Origin: a bacterium
GTDB taxonomy: Bacteria > Bacteroidota > Bacteroidia > Bacteroidales > Bacteroidaceae
Assembly: GCA_004562975.1 (NCBI GenBank)
Contig: SFQP01000001.1
Span: 1 to 57,935 of the forward strand
Reading direction: 5' to 3'
Length of the DNA: 57,935 nt
Made by a program: the position numbers and the translations under genes. The notes beneath the pieces were generated by a model that made no database searches, had not been told where the DNA came from, and was given only the letters and a program-made list of their open reading frames with translations. Shown in pieces: positions 35,461 to 43,526 of this stretch. Positions within the stretch are counted from its first letter, which is position 1; every line of letters starts with the position of its first letter.

Positions 35461-35680
35461 TCCGCCCTGGAAATGTCTTGCAAAAATTTTGCAGGCATGG
35501 TTCCGCTCTGGAAACGTCTTGCAAAAATTTTGCAGGCATGGTTCTGGTCTGGAAACGTCTTGCAAAAATTTTGCAGGCATGGTTCTGGTCTGGAAACGTC
35601 TTGCAAAAATTTTGCAGGCATGATTCCGCTCTGGAAACGTCTTGCAAAAATTTTGCAAAGATGAATCTGCTCAGAAACTT
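35461..35680. repeat. Tandem array of a 41-base unit containing a palindrome
   Basis: CTTGCAAAAATTTTGCA starts at 35477, 35518, 35559, 35600 and 35641, exactly 41 bases apart. A partial unit precedes the first copy and the fifth is degenerate after the palindrome. Each unit has the 15-base palindrome TGCAAAAATTTTGCA and ends TCTGGAAACGT. Units differ mainly at one small block (TTCCGCTC or TTCTGGTC). Because 41 is not a multiple of 3 and the unit has no stop in any phase of either strand, frames stay open across the array. The 909-base gap 34960-35868 holds this array, the block before it, and nothing else recognised. Confidence 0.92.
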
Positions 35681-35868
35681 GTCATATCATTAATTTTTGG
35701 CCTGCCGCACGCCAGATGCACGGTTTTTTGTACCTTTTGCCCGAATCTTTGTCCAAGAATGGCTTTATATTGGAAAATTTTCCTTAACTTCGCATTCGGT
35801 TTCACCAACCTCGGTCTTGCGGAAACTCCGCTTGGCGACAACAGACTAACATAAAAATCCTAATCGTC

Positions 35869-36744
35869 ATGAGACATTTCAAATCTGTTTATCTCAAGAG
35901 TATGAGAAACGGCGTTCATTTCCTCTTCGTGAAAAGTGTGCTCGACAGAGCCAAGGGCGACGCCAAAGTGATGAACAAGGCTGCCAAGCTGGTGGGTATC
36001 CTCGAAACGGCTGTGGCCAAGGAGGACGAATGCCTCACGTTGAGCCGCAAGAATTTCAAGAGCGACGAAATCAAGCAGGCCGATCAGGACCGCGACACGC
36101 TCTACGCCAAGTTCCGCGCCATGGTGAAGAGTTTCCTCGACATACCCATGCAGGAGGAGGCCGAGGCCGCCAAGTACCTATGGCAGAGCATCAAGGACTA
36201 CAACATCGACACCAAGAGCAACCTGCAGCAGGAGACGGGACTGCTCCTGAACCTTGTGGCCGACCTGCAAGGACCCCTTGCCACGCACGTGGAGACGCTG
36301 GGGCTGACCCGTCTGGTGGAGAACCTCAAGCAGACCAACGAACGCGTGAACGACATGCTGCTGCAGCGCACCGAAGACCGTAGCGGGCAGGTGCTGGGTG
36401 CCCTCAGAACCGCCCGCTTTGCCACCGACGATGCCTACGACGACCTTGTGGAGGTCATTGATGCCCTGGCTATCCTCGAAAGCGTAGCCGACTATGCCTC
36501 CTTCATCAACTACGTGAACACAGAAATCACACAGTACATGCGCAACGCCATGAGCCGCAAGGCCACTTCCTCGCAGCCCCTTCCCGGCACGGACGGCGAA
36601 ACGCCCGACGAAGGCGGCACCACCGGCGGTACGGAAGACGACAATACGGGTACGGGTGGTGGTGACACCGGTTCGGGCGGCGACACGGGCGGCGAGTCCT
36701 CCGGCGGCAGCGACAGTGGCAGTGATGCTCCGGCCTTCGACTGA
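35869..36744 (+). CDS. DUF6261-type protein with Gly/Ser/Asp-rich tail
   Basis: 291 residues resembling DUF6261 proteins, which are widespread in Bacteroidales and have no known role. Residues 1-235 are almost all helical and charged (HFKSVYLKSMRNGVHFLFVK, ETAVAKEDECLTLSRKNFKS, ATDDAYDDLVEVIDALAILE). No signal peptide or membrane segment is visible, so it is probably cytoplasmic. The last 50 residues are low complexity, Gly/Thr/Ser/Asp-rich (GGTTGGTEDDNTGTGGGDT), and unlike the rest. It lies directly downstream of the 41-base repeat array and is not in an obvious operon. The start gives the usual family N-terminus. Confidence 0.72.
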   Translation: MRHFKSVYLKSMRNGVHFLFVKSVLDRAKGDAKVMNKAAKLVGILETAVAKEDECLTLSRKNFKSDEIKQADQDRDTLYAKFRAMVKSFLDIPMQEEAEAAKYLWQSIKDYNIDTKSNLQQETGLLLNLVADLQGPLATHVETLGLTRLVENLKQTNERVNDMLLQRTEDRSGQVLGALRTARFATDDAYDDLVEVIDALAILESVADYASFINYVNTEITQYMRNAMSRKATSSQPLPGTDGETPDEGGTTGGTEDDNTGTGGGDTGSGGDTGGESSGGSDSGSDAPAFD

Positions 36745-36876
36745 CAAGGCGCTCCGGCCGCACGGCGTGTTCACGGCAGGGCATCGGGCCGGTTGCCGCA
36801 ATTGGCCCTGCTTTCACCGCTGACATTTATATATTGTTCAAACTTATCTATAACCATTAATTTAACTCAAGGAATT

Positions 36877-38532
36877 ATGAAAAAAAATGTTGAAAAAGTG
36901 TTTGGCCCATTATGGCAGTTCTGCCTGATGTGTTGTTTGTTGGCCACGGTACCGTTCGCGATGAGTTCCTGCTCAGACGATGATGACGATGTAAATCCGG
37001 ATGCCCCTGTTTATGGGGCTTCAAACGAATCGGTGAGCATCAAGAGCGAGAAGGATCATAAGCACCTCCAGACGCATCGTTCAAGTGACAATTTCTCAAC
37101 AAAAGGACTTGTTGACAAGCAATTCTATTTATGGACCTGTACCGACAAGGGGGCAGAGTTTGATGTATGGCAGGATGTTCCTAAAGCAGATGATGATGTG
37201 ATTTTCCAGAACCTGCGCGACGGAAGCATTACACTTAGCAGACCGTTAGACAATCTGTACATCTCTGACCCGGAGGGTGCATCAGGTGGGTTTACGGTCA
37301 CCTGTAAAGCCATCGATGGCGGCAATTATGCTTCTGGGTCTATCTTTGTTGAATGTGCCAAGGGCCATAAGGATGGCCAGAGTAATCGTGCAAGCGACAA
37401 TTTCAGGCTGGACGGATGTGGAAGGTATCGTGTGGCTAACGTGTCCGGCCAATCCATTGGTTTCAAGATAATGCGTGATGATTCGGGCACAGACCCTATT
37501 CTGTATCTGGGCCTTAAAGAAGGCTGCTATATCGATTGCTGCAAGGGAGATGAGGTGTATGTGGCGAATACAGATGTAAGCGCGCCCACAGTGCTCGTGT
37601 TCGAGCCGTATCATGATGATCCCGTAGCCAACTGGATGTCGTATATTCCCGGCAGTACGAACTATCGCGAACTCACGATTCCCGGCACTCATGACACCGG
37701 CACATATAAAGCAAGCCCGGGTTTCTCCCGTTGCCAGAATTTTGATGTCTACACGCAGTTGTGTTGTGGCATACGCTTCCTTGACATACGTCTGAACGAT
37801 GACCTGGGACTTTGTCATGGGGATGACAATCTGGACCTCCCGTTCTCGGATGTCGTAGACCAGATGGAGCGTTTCCTGAAGGAGCACGAGAAGGAAACCA
37901 TCCTGATGTCTGTGAAACAGGAGAGAGGAAGTAAGCTGGCCGAGAAGTTCAAGGATTTTGCCAGCAAGAATGATGTCCTCAAGAAACGCCTGTATACGGG
38001 AAAGAACACTGAAAAGTTGGAGAACCTCAGAGGAAAAATCGTTCTGCTGCGTCGTTTCAAGAACAATTCCAACGATGCGTATGGTGTAGACCTGGAAAAC
38101 GGATGGCCGGAGAATGGTACAGCTTCATATACTAACCCAGACGGCGAGAATATATATATCGAGGACCTCTACTTTAAAGTACTTAATGAACATGATACAA
38201 AGGAGAAGAGTGACTCCATAGAATCAGCCTTCAAGAGCGCATGTGAATCTGTGAACAAGGACCGCCTGTATATCGTATATAACACCATTTCATGTAAAAT
38301 CATTGCTGCCCGCACTCCATGGGACTATGCATGGAACGAAGACCTCAATCCTTATATGTGCAGTGCTCTCAATAGCATTCTTGACAATAACTACAGCGAA
38401 GAGGAAAAAATCTACCGGCTTGGTATCGTACCTCTTGACTTCTTCAACAAGGAAGGCTATGACGACCCCTACCACCTGACGTGGAAACTCATTAACACAA
38501 ACTTCAACTACACACTGTGTAAGAAAGAATAA
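36877..38532 (+). CDS. Surface lipoprotein with phosphatidylinositol-specific phospholipase C X domain
   Basis: 551 residues. Lipobox MSSC gives Cys32, followed by DDDDD; acidic residues right after the Cys act as an export signal that sends Bacteroidota lipoproteins to the cell surface. Residues 59-145 and 162-240 look like two copies of a module (RSSDNF and RASDNF recur at the same point). The X domain starts about 255: ELTIPGTHDTGTY with H272 and GIRFLDIRLNDDLGLCHGD with H314, the two catalytic His of PI-PLC. The substrate could be host phosphatidylinositol or GPI anchors, but related domains vary. ATG 36877 opens the signal peptide. Base composition is visibly more AT-rich than in neighbouring genes. 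A strong terminator follows. Confidence 0.85.
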   Translation: MKKNVEKVFGPLWQFCLMCCLLATVPFAMSSCSDDDDDVNPDAPVYGASNESVSIKSEKDHKHLQTHRSSDNFSTKGLVDKQFYLWTCTDKGAEFDVWQDVPKADDDVIFQNLRDGSITLSRPLDNLYISDPEGASGGFTVTCKAIDGGNYASGSIFVECAKGHKDGQSNRASDNFRLDGCGRYRVANVSGQSIGFKIMRDDSGTDPILYLGLKEGCYIDCCKGDEVYVANTDVSAPTVLVFEPYHDDPVANWMSYIPGSTNYRELTIPGTHDTGTYKASPGFSRCQNFDVYTQLCCGIRFLDIRLNDDLGLCHGDDNLDLPFSDVVDQMERFLKEHEKETILMSVKQERGSKLAEKFKDFASKNDVLKKRLYTGKNTEKLENLRGKIVLLRRFKNNSNDAYGVDLENGWPENGTASYTNPDGENIYIEDLYFKVLNEHDTKEKSDSIESAFKSACESVNKDRLYIVYNTISCKIIAARTPWDYAWNEDLNPYMCSALNSILDNNYSEEEKIYRLGIVPLDFFNKEGYDDPYHLTWKLINTNFNYTLCKKE

Positions 38533-38551
38533 CCGGCACATCCTATAGCAC

Positions 38552-38588
38552 AATTGGGGACATTGGAAACACTTCAATGTCCCCAATT
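38552..38588 (+). terminator. Terminator after the PI-PLC gene
   Basis: Perfect 14-base-pair stem (AATTGGGGACATTG with CAATGTCCCCAATT) around a 9-base loop, followed by aatttatg. It lies 20 bases after the stop and, being symmetric, may also act on the minus-strand kinase transcript that ends at 38641. Confidence 0.8.
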
Positions 38589-38640
38589 AATTTATGCGCT
38601 CGGCATGGGCATTGTCTGGCGGCCGGAAGCGCAGACCCCC

Positions 38641-39513
38641 TCACTCCCCCTGTTCCCCAAACGATATGCAGAAGCCGACGTGGTAGCCTGCCACGGGAGT
38701 GTCCAGGAGGGTGAGGTCGCCGCCTTGGTGGATCATGAGCTGGCGCGAGAGGGGAAGGCCGATGCCTGAGCCTTGGGATTTGGTGGTGAAGAAGGGGATG
38801 AAGATGTTGCGGGCCACCTCGGCGGGGATGTTCCGGCCGTTGTTGCTCACCAGCAGGGAACTGCCGGTCCACTGGAGGCAGACGGCGGTGGCACCGGCTT
38901 CCACGGCGTTCTTCACCAGATTGAGCACCACCTGGGTGAGCATCTGCTCGTCGGTGTGCACCATGGTGGCCCGGGGAATCTCTGTCTTCCACGTGAGGGA
39001 AGGATGGGTGGCCTGCATCCTGGCTGCAAAGGTGCTGAGGTCCACGGCTGTGCGCACGGGTCGCTGCATCTGTGTGAGCTTGCGGTAGTTCTCCACGAAG
39101 GTGAAGAGGTGGTGCGACATGTCGTGGATGGTGAGGATGCCTTCCCCGTAGTCCGAGGCCTTTGCGGGCGGATTCTCCAGCAGAGCCTGGCTGATGCTGC
39201 AGATGGGGGCTGTGGCATTCATTATTTCATGGGTGAGCACGCGCGTGAGGCGCTGCCAGGATTCCACCTCGTTGCGGGCCACCAGTATGCGTATGTCCTG
39301 CCCCAGCTCGTTGAGCGTGCGCAGCAGGGCTCGTTCGCCCGGCATCCAGCCCACAATGGGGAGGCTGAAGGTGAAATCGTGGTTGCGCATAGCTTCGCGC
39401 ATCAGATGGGCGCGGCGCTTGAGCCTGCGCTGGTGGTGCGCGAGGTAGCCTGCAGCAGCCAGGGCGGCGGCCAGCAGGAGTCCTAGATGAAGGGGTGTGA
39501 GCGTGAGGGTCAT
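38641..39513 (-). CDS. Sensor histidine kinase
   Basis: 290-residue kinase with one N-terminal membrane segment (residues 6-25) and almost no periplasmic domain, so it probably senses something in or near the membrane. The phosphoacceptor is H95 in RVLTHEIMNATAPI, the N box has N202 in VVLNLVKNAVEAG, and the G2 box is GSGIGLPLSRQLM (248-260). The G1 position reads SNNGRNIP (223-230), where Asp is usual. The start at 39513 overlaps the response regulator stop (ATGA), showing coupled translation; a longer frame to 39591 lies inside the regulator. Both genes diverge from the export operon they probably control. Confidence 0.9.
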   Translation of the reverse strand: MTLTLTPLHLGLLLAAALAAAGYLAHHQRRLKRRAHLMREAMRNHDFTFSLPIVGWMPGERALLRTLNELGQDIRILVARNEVESWQRLTRVLTHEIMNATAPICSISQALLENPPAKASDYGEGILTIHDMSHHLFTFVENYRKLTQMQRPVRTAVDLSTFAARMQATHPSLTWKTEIPRATMVHTDEQMLTQVVLNLVKNAVEAGATAVCLQWTGSSLLVSNNGRNIPAEVARNIFIPFFTTKSQGSGIGLPLSRQLMIHQGGDLTLLDTPVAGYHVGFCISFGEQGE

Positions 39514-40034
39514 GTTCTTTTTATTTTTGCATAGAGTGTCTGCCGTGTGATGCCCAGCAGTTTGGCGGCTTCGCTGATATTGCCGTCGCAACGCTCCACC
39601 ACCTTGTGCACATAGTCCATGGTCACCTCGTCCAGGGGCGCTACCTTGCGGCTACGCTCGACGGCCTCCCGCAGGATGCCGAGGAGCTTGTTGTTGTCCC
39701 ACGGTTTTGTCACAAAGTCGGCCGCTCCCTCCTTCATCCCTTTTACGGCCAGACCGATGTCGCCGTAGGCAGTGAGCAGCACTACGGGTATGTGGGGAAA
39801 TTTCTTTCGGATGGTGCGTAGCCACAGCAGTCCGTCGTGCCCGGTGTTCATGCCGAGCGTGAAATTCATGTCGAGCAGCACCACGCTGATGTTCTCCCGC
39901 TCCATGACGGACAGTATCTTCGCCGGGTCGCTGAGGGCGACCACACCCTCGAATGCGCCTCCCAGACACAGCCTCAGGGCGGTGAGGATGGCTGGATTGT
40001 CGTCTACTGCCAGTAGTTTTCCGTATTTGTCCAT
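39510..40034 (-). CDS. Response regulator: receiver plus Fis-type HTH, no AAA+ domain
   Basis: 174 residues. The receiver (1-120) has the acidic pair D11-D12, phosphorylation site D55 in VVLLDMNF, switch Thr88 in LLTAYGD and K110 in FVTKPW. A short linker leads to a Fis-type helix-turn-helix (about 137-174): VHKVVERCDGNISEAAKLLG and ITRQTLYAKI. NtrC-family regulators have an AAA+ domain between these parts; here it is absent, so the protein should not activate sigma-54 polymerase but bind like RegA/PrrA regulators. It is upstream of and coupled to the kinase gene, and divergent from tolC. Confidence 0.9.
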   Translation of the reverse strand: MDKYGKLLAVDDNPAILTALRLCLGGAFEGVVALSDPAKILSVMERENISVVLLDMNFTLGMNTGHDGLLWLRTIRKKFPHIPVVLLTAYGDIGLAVKGMKEGAADFVTKPWDNNKLLGILREAVERSRKVAPLDEVTMDYVHKVVERCDGNISEAAKLLGITRQTLYAKIKRT

Positions 40035-40062
40035 ATAGGCGTTGTGTTTTTTGTATGCGGTG

Positions 40063-40070
40063 CAAAGTTA
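40063..40070 (-). promoter_or_regulatory. -7 element of the regulator/kinase operon
   Basis: Minus-strand TAACTTTG, a full match to the -7 consensus, 28 bases upstream of the response regulator start. No clear TTTG at -33, which would suit an activator-dependent promoter. Confidence 0.55.
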
Positions 40071-40102
40071 CGCATATTATTCGGGACAGCGGCACGGGGG
40101 AG

Positions 40103-40119
40103 TGTATGATTTTCATACA
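40103..40119. promoter_or_regulatory. Candidate response-regulator operator
   Basis: TGTATGA-TTT-TCATACA, a perfect 7-base inverted repeat with a 3-base centre. It lies between the two divergent promoters, about 33 bases upstream of the minus-strand -7 box and 49 upstream of the tolC -33 box. Symmetry and place suit a dimeric Fis-type regulator. Confidence 0.5.
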
Positions 40120-40167
40120 ATATGGAAGAATTATTTTGTGCGGGAAGGTCTGCGACCCGTTTTTTTC

Positions 40168-40198
40168 TTGGTGATGAAGAGGAGGAGGCGTAACTTTG
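40168..40198 (+). promoter_or_regulatory. Promoter of the TolC/HlyD/ABC operon
   Basis: TTG (40168-40170), a 20-base spacer and TAACTTTG (40191-40198) match the Bacteroidota promoter. The -7 box is identical to that of the divergent regulator operon. The leader to ATG 40234 is about 30 bases. Confidence 0.7.
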
Positions 40199-40233
40199 CC
40201 GTACAAAAACAATCATTCTACGGACAAACGACA

Positions 40234-41562
40234 ATGAAACGGACACTTAATCTATTTGTGGTGTGGGCCTCTTTGGTAGCCACTGCCCCGGCACAGCGCG
40301 TGTGGACCGCCGACCAGTGCATGCAGTATGCCGTGGAGCACAACCGCAGCGTGCGTGCAAGCAAACTCACCCTAGCGGACTACGAAACGGAACGCATGCG
40401 GGCAGCAGGCGCTTTCCTGCCTTCGGTGGGAGGAAGTGTGGGCGGTCAGGTGAACTTCGGGCGTGCCATCGACCCCGAGACCAATACCTACACCACCGTG
40501 AGCACGCTCTACAACAGTTACGGCCTTTCGGCTTCCATCCCCGTGTTTGACGGCCTGCAGCGCTACAATGATCTTCATGCCGCACGTGTCTCGGTGCTCC
40601 TGGGACGCCAGGGGGTACTGGCCCAGCAGGAGCAGGTGGCTCAGCAGGTGCTCAAGCAGTATGTAGATGCCGTTTACCAGACGGGTGCGCTCCGGCTGGC
40701 CCGACAGAAACGCGAGGAGAGCATGGCACTGCTGGTGCAGTCGCGTGCCATGGCTGAGGTGGGGCTCCGCAGCGAGGCCGACACGGCACAGATCCGTGCC
40801 TCCTACTCATCGGACGACTGCGAGGTGACACGGCAGGAGGGCCTGCTCTCCAATGCCCTGCTTGCGCTGAAGACGCTGATGAACTATCCCGTGGACGAGC
40901 CGCTGCAACTCGACACTGCCGCTGTGCCTACGTCGCCCCTCACCGTCTGTCGGGTCGGGGAACTGTATGCCCAGGCATGTGGGTGGAACCCGTCGGTGCT
41001 GATGGCCGGGTACAGCCTGAAGGTGGCACGCCTGGGCCTCCGTTCGGCCCGCGGGGCCTTTTTCCCTTCGCTGTCGGTGGGCGCGGGTATCTCCACCAGC
41101 TACTATCGGCAGGTTGGTGCCAGGGGGACCACCGGCTTCGGCGGTCAGTTCCGCAACAACCGGGGCGAACACGTCTATGCCACGCTCAGCATCCCCGTCT
41201 TCAACCGCCTGGGCCTGCTGGCCAATCTGCGGCGGCAGCGCAACAATGTGGCGCGTGCACAGGAAACACTGGGACAGCGGCAGGACGACTTGCGTGTGCT
41301 CATCGAGCAGACCACAACGGACCAGCGCAACAGCTGCAAGGAACTGCAGAAGACCGCCGCACGGGTGGAGGCCGACAGTGTGGCTTCGCGCCTCACCCGG
41401 CAAAAGTATGAAGAGGGGCTGGCCTCGGCCATCGAAGTGCAGACGGCGGCGGTGACGCTCCTGCAGAGTCGTGCCCAGCTGCTGCAGAGCCGCCTGCAGA
41501 ACTATTATCTGACAAGAATTCTCAATTATTATAAAGGTATGCCGTTATGGACAGAAGAATAG
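40234..41562 (+). CDS. TolC-family outer membrane export protein
   Basis: 442 residues with a signal peptide (1-20, TLNLFVVWASLVATAPAQ). It forms the outer-membrane channel-tunnel of an envelope-spanning exporter. TolC features: WTADQCMQYAVEHNRSVRASKLTLA at the start (first helical hairpin, shown as WTADQCMQYAVEHNRSV), beta segments around GGSVGGQVNFGRAIDPETN and YNSYGLSASIPVFDG, and the second repeat around VGAGISTSYYR and YATLSIPVFNRLGLLANL. The two-repeat structure is visible. I use ATG 40234, which opens the signal peptide and lies after the promoter. The next gene starts 16 bases before this one ends. Confidence 0.92.
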   Translation: MKRTLNLFVVWASLVATAPAQRVWTADQCMQYAVEHNRSVRASKLTLADYETERMRAAGAFLPSVGGSVGGQVNFGRAIDPETNTYTTVSTLYNSYGLSASIPVFDGLQRYNDLHAARVSVLLGRQGVLAQQEQVAQQVLKQYVDAVYQTGALRLARQKREESMALLVQSRAMAEVGLRSEADTAQIRASYSSDDCEVTRQEGLLSNALLALKTLMNYPVDEPLQLDTAAVPTSPLTVCRVGELYAQACGWNPSVLMAGYSLKVARLGLRSARGAFFPSLSVGAGISTSYYRQVGARGTTGFGGQFRNNRGEHVYATLSIPVFNRLGLLANLRRQRNNVARAQETLGQRQDDLRVLIEQTTTDQRNSCKELQKTAARVEADSVASRLTRQKYEEGLASAIEVQTAAVTLLQSRAQLLQSRLQNYYLTRILNYYKGMPLWTEE

Positions 41563-42797
41563 AAAAGAAGAAGGGGCTGCGCCCCAAACATGTGCCGTAT
41601 GTAGTGGCAGGTGGCCTGGTGTTGCTGTCGCTGCTGTGGCTGGTGCTGGGCAACCATGCCAGCACGGTGAGAGTGGAAAAGGACATGATTACGGTGAGCA
41701 CCGTGGTGAAGGACCAGTTTTACGACTATGTGCGTGTGAGCGGACGGGTGGTGCCCATCCAGGTGGTGCAGCTCTCGCCCGAGGAGGGCGGCATCGTCAG
41801 GGAGAAGGTGGTGGAGGAAGGCACGAGGGTGAAGAAGGGCGATGTCATTCTGCGCTTGTCGAACAGCCAACTCGACCTGCAGATTCTCACTGCCGAGGCC
41901 GAACTGGCCGAGAAGCAGAACCTGCTGCGCAACACCCAGGTGGCCATGCAGCAGGACCGTCTGTCCAACCGTACCGAACTGGTAACGCTGGCCACTGACA
42001 TGCAGCGCAGGGAGCGTGCCATGAAGCAGCGCGAACGCCTCTATGCCAGTCGGCTCATGAGCCGCGAGGAGTATCTGCAGAGCCGTGAGGACTATGAACT
42101 GGCACGCCAGAAGTACGAGCTGGTGCAACAGCGCTTGCAGCAGGACAGCATCTACCGGTCGGTGCAGATGGACCAGATGGAGGACAACCTGGAGAACATG
42201 CGGCGCAATGTGCTGCTGGTGCGCGAAAGGCGGGACCGGCTGGAGGTGCGATCCCTCATCGACGGCGAACTGGGACTGCTCAATGTGGAACTGGGGCAAA
42301 GCATTGCGGCCGGCTTCAAGGTGGGGCAGATCAACGACCTGAGCGACTTCAAGGTGGAGGCCTATATTGACGAGCACTATATCGACCGTGTGCGTACGGG
42401 GCTGACGGCCACACTGGAGCGCGGCGACACCACCTACACCCTGCGTGTGCGAAAGGTATACCCCGAGGTGAGAGATGGCAAGTTCCGCACCGATCTGGTC
42501 TTCCAGGACGGTCGCCCGGACAATCTGCGCATCGGGCAGACCTTCTACCTCAACCTGGAACTGGGCAAGCCCGAGACGGCCATCATGGTGCCGCGCGGCA
42601 CCTTCTTCCAGAGCACGGGCGGCAACTGGATCTTCGTGTTCGACAAGCAGGGCCACACGGCCTACCGCCGCACCATCAGCATCGGACGCCAAAACGCACA
42701 GTATTATGAGGTGCTCAGCGGACTGGAACCGGACGAACAGGTGATAACCAGCGGCTACGAGCCATTTGGCGACAACGAGAAAGTGGTGGTCAGGTGA
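41547..42797 (+). CDS. HlyD/MacA-type periplasmic adaptor
   Basis: 416-residue adaptor linking an inner-membrane ABC permease to TolC. One N-terminal membrane segment (about 19-37, YVVAGGLVLLSLLWLVLG), a lipoyl half-motif (VSGRVVPIQVVQLSPEEGGI), a long coiled-coil hairpin (about 110-225, with ELAEKQNLLRNTQVAMQQ and MDQMEDNLENMRRNVLLVRE), the second lipoyl half (RSLIDGELGLLNVELGQSI) and a beta-barrel domain (FKVEAYIDEHYIDRVRTG, TFYLNLELGKPETAIMVPRG). Its start overlaps the TolC gene by 16 bases. The order TolC, adaptor, ATPase, permease fits a MacAB-TolC-like pump. Confidence 0.92.
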   Translation: MDRRIEKKKGLRPKHVPYVVAGGLVLLSLLWLVLGNHASTVRVEKDMITVSTVVKDQFYDYVRVSGRVVPIQVVQLSPEEGGIVREKVVEEGTRVKKGDVILRLSNSQLDLQILTAEAELAEKQNLLRNTQVAMQQDRLSNRTELVTLATDMQRRERAMKQRERLYASRLMSREEYLQSREDYELARQKYELVQQRLQQDSIYRSVQMDQMEDNLENMRRNVLLVRERRDRLEVRSLIDGELGLLNVELGQSIAAGFKVGQINDLSDFKVEAYIDEHYIDRVRTGLTATLERGDTTYTLRVRKVYPEVRDGKFRTDLVFQDGRPDNLRIGQTFYLNLELGKPETAIMVPRGTFFQSTGGNWIFVFDKQGHTAYRRTISIGRQNAQYYEVLSGLEPDEQVITSGYEPFGDNEKVVVR

Positions 42798-42851
42798 GAC
42801 ACCCATTCCATCTGCAATATATAATAATTAATGTATATAGAACCAACGATT

Positions 42852-43526
42852 ATGCTAAGGACTGAAAATTTGACAAAGGTATTCCGCACGGAAGAGGTGG
42901 AAACCACGGCACTCAACGGAGTGAACATTGAAGTGAAGGACGGTGAATTTGTGGCCATCATGGGACCCAGCGGCTGTGGCAAGTCCACACTGCTCAGCAT
43001 CCTGGGGCTGCTCGACAACCCCACTGGCGGCAACTATTTCCTTGATGGCGAGGAGGTGGGTCATCTGCGCGAGAAGGACCGCACGCGTTTCCGCAAGGGG
43101 CGCATCGGTTTCGTGTTCCAGAGTTTCAACCTCATCGAGGAACTCACGGTGGAGGAGAACATCGACCTGCAGCTGCGCTATCTGGGCATCGGCAGGAAGG
43201 AACGCCGCGAGCGTGTGCTGGAAATCCTGCGCAAGGTGAACCTGAGCCAGCGGGCAGGACATTACCCGCAGCAGCTCTCGGGCGGCCAGCAGCAGCGTGT
43301 GGCCATTGCCCGTGCCGTGGTGGGCAAACCCAGGCTCATTCTGGCCGACGAGCCTACGGGTAACCTCGATTCCAAGAACGGCCTGGAGGTGATGGAACTG
43401 CTCTCCAGCCTGCATGCCGAGGGCAGCACCATCGTGATGGTGACCCATTCGCAGCACGATGCGGCCTATGCCGACCGTATCATCAATCTCTTCGACGGCG
43501 AGGTGGTGGAGAATACCGTCCTGTAA
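42852..43526 (+). CDS. ABC transporter ATP-binding protein (MacB/LolD type)
   Basis: 224-residue ATPase. Walker [10 protein letters not shown] (38-46), Q-loop Q90 in FVFQSFNLI, signature [14 protein letters not shown] (142-155), Walker [13 protein letters not shown] (162-173) and switch His in [10 protein letters not shown]. The sequence [13 protein letters not shown] and PTGNLDS are typical of the MacB/LolD/FtsE group that drives permeases with large extracytoplasmic domains. ATG 42852 matches the family start; an ATG 21 bases earlier is in frame. An AT-rich element (42816-42839, core AATTAAT) precedes the start. Its stop overlaps the permease ATG (TAATG). Confidence 0.94.
   Translation: MLRTENLTKVFRTEEVETTALNGVNIEVKDGEFVAIMGPSGCGKSTLLSILGLLDNPTGGNYFLDGEEVGHLREKDRTRFRKGRIGFVFQSFNLIEELTVEENIDLQLRYLGIGRKERRERVLEILRKVNLSQRAGHYPQQLSGGQQQRVAIARAVVGKPRLILADEPTGNLDSKNGLEVMELLSSLHAEGSTIVMVTHSQHDAAYADRIINLFDGEVVENTVL

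Noticed and set aside
35461..35680. Possible CRISPR array
   Set aside because: The units are contiguous and the segments between the palindromes are nearly identical, so there are no unique spacers, and no cas genes are in the window.
35307..35693. Several open frames of 65-105 codons over the repeat array
   Set aside because: Their openness follows from the stop-free repeat unit in every phase. None has a start context or a non-repeat body.
39514..39591. 26-residue N-terminal extension of the histidine kinase
   Set aside because: It lies inside the response regulator gene and would hide the ATGA start/stop overlap; the shorter start puts the membrane segment at the N-terminus.
40042..40233. 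64-residue N-terminal extension of the TolC protein
   Set aside because: It would contain the promoter and operator and would bury the signal peptide, which begins at the ATG at 40234.
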